DNA of 64,000 bases from Termitomyces sp. T153 (Eukaryota > Basidiomycota > Agaricomycetes > Agaricales > Lyophyllaceae), in NCBI GenBank assembly GCA_018296165.2, contig JACKQL020000001.1, positions 2,542,001-2,606,000 of the forward strand. The letters are read 5' to 3'. Below the pieces are notes generated by a model, which did no database searches, had not been told where the DNA came from, and worked only from the letters and a program-made list of their open reading frames with translations. How positions within the stretch are numbered: the first letter of the stretch is position 1; every line of letters starts with the position of its first letter. The position numbers and the translations under genes are program-made. Positions 58,460 through 64,000 of this stretch are shown piece after piece.

Positions 58460-59731
58460 CTAATTAAGACTCTGTGACTTCATCCATTCCTTGTCATTTG
58501 CATTGAAATCAACACCTTTCCGTTTCCACCAAGCTCGAGCATCTTCTCCGCCACCAATTGCGTCTTCCAGTGCTTCCTCGACATCACACATCCGATACTG
58601 GATTGGAAGACCAGATTTATCCCACCACTCCAGGACTTCCGGCCGGTTGTGCCTTGTGGCACCTATCAGAGCATCTTGGTCAAATTTGACTTGTAGTCCG
58701 CTCTTGAGCCACCACTCGAGAACTTCAACTTTCCCATGACAGCTTGCGTGTTGCATAGCATGGTGATCGTACTTTAACTCCAGTCGTGAAGCAGCCCACC
58801 ATTCCAAGACTTGAACGTGGCCTGCGGTGCTCGCCATCTCCATGACACGTCCGATTTTGAGAGGAAGATTATTGAACTTGTGTTGTTGTAGCCACCAATC
58901 GAGCACAAGGATACGATTTTTCGCGCTAGCTTGCTCGAGTGCGGCTTCGGTGTACTCCAGTGGTCGCCCCCAGTTTAACCACCAATCCAGGGATGCGACT
59001 TGACCGTTCCTCGATGCTCCATCGATGGCTTCTGCGATCGATTCTGGAGCGGGGGGAAGTATCAACTGAGGATGTTGCTCAAACCCGTGTTTCCACCATG
59101 AAAGAATATCGGTGCGTCCATGTCGTGAGGCGGTTATTGGAATCAGATCGTCTTTGAATATTGACTGGAAAATGGAGTGATGCGTAGAAAGAAAGTACTC
59201 AAGAACCTTATCATAGCCGAATCTGACTGCGAGGACTGCCCCGACTTTAGTCGGTAGGTGTAAGCGTGGATTGACAGCACGAATAAGTGGCACAAGTCCA
59301 GATAGCATGGCATTGTCTGTGACTGATGCGCGAGACCATTCTGGAGGTTGTGGAAGGCCGGTAGGTACTCCGACAGCTTTCGTCAGCTCCCAGTCTCCAA
59401 CAAAGTCCAATATATAAGCTAAAATCTCGATTGGGAGGCCAGGAAGACGGCCTGACTTGCGGGACTTTGGAGAGGGTAGTAGAGACGAATTGTGCTGCTG
59501 TTTCGTGGGCGTTGATGGAAAGTGGTAAGTGTGAATGTCGTGGTGGCCGAGCCGCGAAGCGAGGGCTGCATCAGATCCAGTGGTGGGCAGGTTACGGGCT
59601 TTGAGAAATAAGATGAGCTCAGTGTGGTTCAGTTTCTGATAGGCCTGGATGACCTGAGCGAGCGGTGATGATTCCTCCTAGAAAGGGTGTGAGCGCACAG
59701 CCTGAAGAACGAGGTCACAGCCTACCATCAT
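58460..59731 (-). CDS. SAP / F-box-like / ankyrin-like repeat protein
   Basis: I choose a start at 59731: two Met codons, then an intron (about 59679-59725), then EESSPLAQVIQAYQKLNHTE. The first segment LILFLKARNLPTTGSDAALA looks like a SAP motif (helix-turn-helix with Leu and Gly pattern). After a basic linker, LPGLPIEILAYILDFVGDWE resembles an F-box. The rest is a solenoid of about 29-residue units with a double tryptophan: VLDWWLQQHKF, VLEWWAASRLELKYDHHAM, VLEWWLKSGLQVKFDQDAL and VLEWWDKSGLPIQY. These are ankyrin-like but diverged. It ends KEWMKSQSLN at 58460. An F-box substrate receptor for ubiquitination is possible but inferred; the SAP and F-box calls need profile checks. Length is about 400 residues. 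Confidence 0.75.
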
Positions 59732-59889
59732 CTCACAAGGAGTTCCAGTCCAAGTTTCAAGCAACTATTTTTTCCCACGATTTATAATAATAATTAACAA
59801 GCTATTAGATCTAGACTACTCCGAGTTGGGTCCCTTCTGCCATGCACACGTTCTCGATCCCTGTGTCACTTTCATGGGTGTCGGGCTGA

Positions 59890-60822
59890 TCAGTGCAAGG
59901 TCTCGAACATACCTATATGCCGCATGAACCGTCCGTAATTGACCTGAAGTGAATGATCGTCTGCTTCCATTCCAAAGTCCCTCACAAGTTCTTTCGCTAT
60001 ATCGACTTATTGGGACTTAATAATGACGCTCTGTCATATGTTCATCCACTTACGATCGTAAGCGAAGAGCGAGCGCAGGTCAGCTGGATTTAAGTGGCTC
60101 TTGCTGCCATCGAGTTTATACAGCGGCATCAGGGGCTCGTCAAAGTTTGTAGGTTTCAATGCCGAGTTCCTCGCTCTGGCCTCGCTGCGTCGGATCCAAT
60201 AAATCAACGTGAGCGGAATTTCGTCAGTTTTGATTTGTTGACTCACGAATTGTGCAGAGATATTTTGATGTCAGATATCTGCTTTCTGTTTTCCAGTACC
60301 TGCTGTTGTAATGGCACAGGGATGTATTCTCGGATCTGTTCGTTGACCTGTTCCCTTACTTGGAGTGCAATCTCGCTTTTGACCCGTGTCGAAATGTCTT
60401 GCCTATTGACACGAAAGCAATCGGTGCGGCGCCTCTGGTCATAAAAAAATAGGCAAACCTCAGACGATTTTGGATATTGACTTTGAAATCCTCCCTTATC
60501 GTCCTCTTGGCTCCGCTGATTAGACGATGTTGTGTTTTCCGATGTTCGCGTAAGCGGGTTTGCAAGTCTTGTATCTCACGAGTTCTGTCCTGTGTAGACT
60601 AGAGCGTGAGCGATGGCTTCTGCATCTCTTACCGGGCGCTTACCATGTTAGGGTTAATACCTGAAATAAAGGCACTCGCAGACTGCTCGTTGAAAGTCTT
60701 GAGATTAGTCTCACTGGATTGCAGAATCGAATCAGGAGCAAAATGTGCATATGGGCCACTCACAGTCCAATCAAGGTATCCTTCATTCCATGTACCAGTC
60801 TTGTCGCGTCCGAGTTGCTCAT
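59890..60822 (-). CDS. Coiled-coil protein of unknown function
   Basis: I do not recognise a named family. From the ATG at 60822, splicing five introns gives one continuous frame: MSNSDATRLVHGMKDTLIGL, TNLKTFNEQSASAFISGINP, NMDRTREIQDLQTRLREHRK, DFKVNIQNRLRQDISTRVKS, QVREQVNEQIREYIPVPLQQ, ENRKQISDIKISLHNSEARA, RNSALKPTNFDEPLMPLYKL, LNPADLRSLFAYD and PKELVRDFGMEADDHSLQVN. It ends GMFETLH at the TGA at 59890. The middle is a long coiled coil with basic, glutamine-rich character. The C-terminal RNS and LYKLDG-like part looks like a conserved module. Clean in-frame splicing through six exons is the main evidence that it is real. The true start could be further upstream. Confidence 0.65.
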
Positions 60823-61118
60823 GTGTTGTGAGAAAGTGGTACTCTGGCTAATGGCTTGTATCGATCTCGACAGGTAGAGTTAGTGGTCAGGGAGAAGTTC
60901 TTACACCAGCCACGAGCCTGAGATGCTGGTCCTCGAGGATTCCTCGTGGTACTGTTTCCAGTAGTCGCTACTACTTAAATAGGCGACGTGAACAATTAGA
61001 AGTTTGAAATAGGCGCTCATATCATTCCTAGTCAAGTATATTTACAGTTATGGTCGATATTCGACCAACAGATTACACGGATACTCCCTACTTACTTGTC
61101 TAAGTAGTTGCACGAGGC

Positions 61119-62365
61119 TTATAGCGATTTCTTTGCGCTTTTCCACTCAGGAACTAGGTCTTTGCCCATTCCGGTAATCAAGTAGTCTCTCAGGTTCTGC
61201 AGAGCACGGACCTCCATCTTGCGTTGTGAATCCTGGGTTTCCGTACCCATGTGGGGCAACATTGTGATATTTGGGAACTTGAGGAGTTGTGGATTGACTT
61301 CAGGCTCGTTAGGGAAGACGTCGAGCCCCACAGATGCGAGCTACGAATATTACCTAATCAGCATACTCGTTCGTTAAATAAATAAAAAACTGAAGATGAC
61401 TTACATGGCCGTCTTGCAGGGCTCTGATCATCGCCTCTTCATCAATGACCTTTCCACGCGCCGTGTTGATGATGATTGCCCCCGGTTTCAAAGCGCGTAT
61501 CATCTTCTCTCCCACAAGATCAACCGTGTCAGCACGAAGCGGGACATGCACACTCAAAACATCAGCTTGCCCCAGCATCTCATCCACATTTTCGAAGTAC
61601 TCGCACCACTCGGGGGCATCCTGAACCTTGTGCCTGGAATGATAGATAATGCGCATAGGGAATGCGTGTGCGAGCTCCGCGAAACGCAGGCCGATACCAC
61701 CTAGGCCCAAGATAGCGAGCGTGCGGCCAGTAACGTCGTGAGTCTTAGAAGACAGGTCAGCTGGCTTCCATTGCCCTGCGCGCAGAGATCTCTCAGAGAG
61801 AGAGAATTGGCGCAGTGTCGAAATGAGGAGATAGAGGGCAGTGGTGGCTGTGGCGTCATCCACGGCCCCGGGTGTGTTGGAAAGGTATATACCTGTCAAG
61901 ATGGGTCAGACGAGGGACTCTTCCAGTAAGACCATCCAAATTACTCACCCCTTTCAATGCAGGCGTAGACATCAACAGAATCATATCCCGCGCCATTATG
62001 TGCGATCCACTTGACGCTCGCGGAGAGTCCATCAATTATTTCCTTGTCGAACATTCCGATGATATCTGCTGATCCGTTCTCTCTGTATATCCCCTTTACA
62101 TCGAAATACCTTCCTCCAGGCTGAAATGCAGCTAGAAATTCCGAACGACTTTTGGAATCGAGATACTATAGTTGGTCTGTGGATTACACATTGAATCATG
62201 CGTCAGATGCACTCAATCGCTTACGATCACTTCTGCGATGTCACCGAGAAGTTCTTTGATGTCGTCGTGCGCCCAGACAATGTGACCTTGATAGTATCTG
62301 ATCAATGTCGAATGCCAACGGTCTCATAGAGCTTCTTTACCGCAGATGAGAACTTTGGGTGCCAT
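61119..62365 (-). CDS. D-isomer-specific 2-hydroxyacid dehydrogenase (glyoxylate/hydroxypyruvate reductase type)
   Basis: An NAD(P)-dependent enzyme reducing 2-keto acids such as glyoxylate or hydroxypyruvate; the exact substrate cannot be read from sequence. The ATG at 62365 gives MAPKVLICGHIVWAHDDIKE after an intron, then VIYLDSKSRSEFLAAFQPGG and SVKWIAHNGAGYDSVDVYAC. The next splice gives ERGIYLSNTPGAVDDATATT. The NAD-binding loop is TLAILGLGGIGLRFAELA, followed by the HSRHKV-type basic residues after beta-2 that favour NADPH. Catalytic residues are Arg in IINTARGKVIDEEAM, Glu in LDVFPNEPEV and His in ITMLPHMGTET. It ends EWKSAKKSL at 61119. All catalytic residues are present. Length is about 345 residues. 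Confidence 0.92.
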
Positions 62366-62999
62366 TTCTCTGTGTGAAGCCCAAATGAGAAGGATAGGTT
62401 TGATAAAGTTCAAGTTCTCGGCATACCAGAAAGATTTCTCGAGCGTGACGTCGTTAAAGTTGATAACCTTGTTGTAAGAGCTAAAACGTTGATAATCGAT
62501 AGGAGAGTGAAAACGTGTATGCCAACGGATCATCGATAATTAACCATATCTTCAGGACGAGTGAAAATGTCGGCCCGTCCAACCGGATTTGTCTCTATAT
62601 CCTTCACGTAAAAAGAGCAAAACTTCAAAACACTAGCCCAACCGTTGACGCGAAAAGTCGTAATCATGTACATTAAATGATTATTTAAAGAAAACATGGC
62701 AACTGTGCTTGACAATGTCAACCGACCATGTCGGTGATCATGCACTCATCAAGTTTGCACACCGGCACTGTATCGACTTCTCAAAAAAAGCAAATAAAGC
62801 CTCATAAGATAAACAATGCGTACAGGTCGTACAAGTACCTATGCAGCTACGTGGACTCTGTGAGCCGTGTAATGCGCTTTCGGCCTTTGCATTCTTGAAG
62901 AGCATTTACACTCTGGGTCGTATTCAAGAGACCGTGGTCATTGTACATCTTGAGGTAACTGAAAATTCGATAAGTAATAACACAGAGGACTATGATGAT
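62366..62999. other. Intergenic region, no supported gene
   Basis: This lies between two minus-strand genes. Minus-strand frames at 62530-62745 and 62324-62533 run into the dehydrogenase start region but have no conserved motif and start without good context. The GT49-gene terminator and dehydrogenase promoter should be here. Confidence 0.55.
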
Positions 63000-64000
63000 T
63001 TAACAGAGGGACCGAAAGCATATTTCTTCTTTGAATTCGGAAAATAACTTCTTATTGTACCTTCTCTACAAGTTGATTAACCCCAAGAACTCATGATCAT
63101 GAATTTGTGATATACCTCAGTCTTTCTTGCAATTTCCTCGTACCGATGGCTTTGATGGATAATGAAATGGTCTGTCAGAACAAAAAAAGAGATTCCGGAG
63201 ATGTACATCTCGAATAAACACGCGGCTTTATTGCCTCCATAGCCTATAAATCTTTCGTCACACCTGTCAAGAGGTGATTCATGATCAACCAAAAGAACCA
63301 GTGTTCATACCATGGTGGACCCTCTCTTTTGACGATGACATACGGCTCGTAAGCTGAAGTGTATTGCGTGACCTTGTAGATGTTGCCCGGCGGCGCTGCG
63401 TAGAATCTCTTATAGTCGGTGCTGTTATGCCCCGGAGTCCATGAAGCATGAAACATTCCAAGGTGTTTAGACTTGACGAGACTGAGGAGCGCCTAATATT
63501 CTTTAGTCAGGACTAGGATGGGCAGCAGACGAGATGCCAGACCCGCTTGTCTCGAGGAAAAACAGAAGGGTCAAGGCCATCCGAATATTTGGTATATTCA
63601 AATGCTGGGACGACCAAGGCAACGTTACCTCTGCGAAGCTTGTCCATGATATGTGGTGTCTCCCTTATGGCGGTGCGGAAATCGGTACAAAGGTAGAAGT
63701 CGACATCGAGCATCATTACGTAGTCAGTTCGTGCAAACAGACGAGCAATATTACGCCAGGTGTTAAATTGTCGGTCGAAAGAGTCAATAACGAGGTGTAC
63801 GTCGACATAAGCAGCCATGTTGCGAGACGTGGCATAGAGAGATTTGAGCGATCGAAGGACGGTTCGAATATCATTAGTAGTGTTTCCGACATGGATTGTA
63901 GCTGAGATAGGTCCTACAGAGAGTGATCTAAGGCGACTGCAGTAGTTCAAAATCATGACGTACCCCGGTATCGATCAATCAGCCGACTAAATGCGCCAAA
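63000..64000 (-). CDS. GT49/LARGE-like glycosyltransferase, 5' end outside the window
   Basis: The protein resembles family GT49 (the LARGE second glycosyltransferase domain and related B4GAT1-type enzymes), which add sugars to glycans in the Golgi. Only the C-terminal part is in the window. An exon from the right edge (SRLIDRYRG) splices over an intron (about 63920-63966) to PISATIHVGNTTNDIRTVLR. Then come DVHLVIDSFDRQFNTWRNIA, the DxD-like metal site in YVMMLDVDFYLCTDFR, and VALVVPAFEYTKYSD. Further exons give HASWTPGHNSTDYKRFY, YEPYVIVKREGPPWCDERFI, GYGGNKAACLFEMYISG, LTDHFIIHQSHRYEEIARKT and RRYNKKLFSEFKEEICFRSL, ending at the TAA at 63000. The ATG at 63956 lies inside an intron and is not the start. 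Any TM anchor would be upstream. Confidence 0.82.

Noticed and set aside
30294..62365. Secondary-metabolite cluster involving PAL, GNAT, TmpA-like flavoprotein and hydroxyacid dehydrogenase
   Set aside because: These genes are far apart, interleaved with conserved housekeeping genes, and no core synthase (PKS, NRPS, terpene cyclase) is present.
63956..63958. ATG as start of the GT49 gene
   Set aside because: It falls inside an intron whose removal joins RLIDRYRG to PISATIHV, a conserved GT49 junction, so the gene continues past the window edge.

Overview
This is a gene-dense fungal chromosome segment, almost certainly from a mushroom-forming basidiomycete (Agaricomycetes). Nearly every gene is cut by many introns of about 48-60 nt with GT...AG ends and CTNAY-like branch sites. 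The protein families are those of filamentous fungi. No replication origin, CRISPR array, rRNA, convincing tRNA or intact transposon is visible. I support about 25 protein-coding genes. Most ends were fixed by splicing introns by eye until conserved motifs joined in frame.

Layout. 0-10 kb: an unresolved left end, a mitochondrial-type P-loop ATPase (2.2-4.8 kb, +), the poly(A)-binding protein Nab2 (5.2-7.4 kb, -) and a Pho85-type cyclin (9.1-10.1 kb, -). 10-19 kb: repeat-bearing intergenic DNA, a GNAT acetyltransferase (-), a head-to-head pair of TDA10-like kinase (-) and RER1 (+) with 49 bp between start codons, and an Impact-N/UPF0029 protein (-). 19.6-28.7 kb: a very large disordered acidic protein built partly from duplicated exons (+), a BLES03/DUF1917 protein (-) and the SSU processome PIN protein FCF1 (-). 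29-30 kb holds a decayed direct duplication. 30.3-40 kb is metabolic: phenylalanine ammonia-lyase (+), the 2-oxoglutarate dehydrogenase E2 KGD2 (+) and the arginine-specific carbamoyl-phosphate synthase large subunit CPA2 (-).

40-64 kb: a gene-poor gap, a TmpA-type membrane flavoprotein (+), a head-to-head pair of oligoribonuclease REX2 (-) and a prenyltransferase-alpha-repeat protein (+), the ERAD component HRD3/SEL1L (+), an unrecognised disordered protein (-), a DEK-C/SWIB chromatin protein (+), a C2H2 zinc-finger protein (-), another gene-poor gap, a SAP/F-box-like/ankyrin-like protein (-), a conserved-looking coiled-coil protein (-), a D-2-hydroxyacid dehydrogenase (-), and a GT49/LARGE-like glycosyltransferase (-) that runs off the right edge.

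The genes are mostly housekeeping and do not form an obvious biosynthetic or defence cluster. RER1 and HRD3 both act in ER quality control, and PAL, KGD2 and CPA2 in amino-acid and TCA metabolism, but they are not clustered in a way that implies co-regulation. The most distinctive observations are structural: an 8-nt micro-exon in REX2, an 18-nt mini-exon in NAB2, a start codon isolated on its own exon in FCF1, exon duplication in the giant disordered protein, two very tight divergent promoters, a palindromic ACGTG element before HRD3, and several short repeat families in the gaps.
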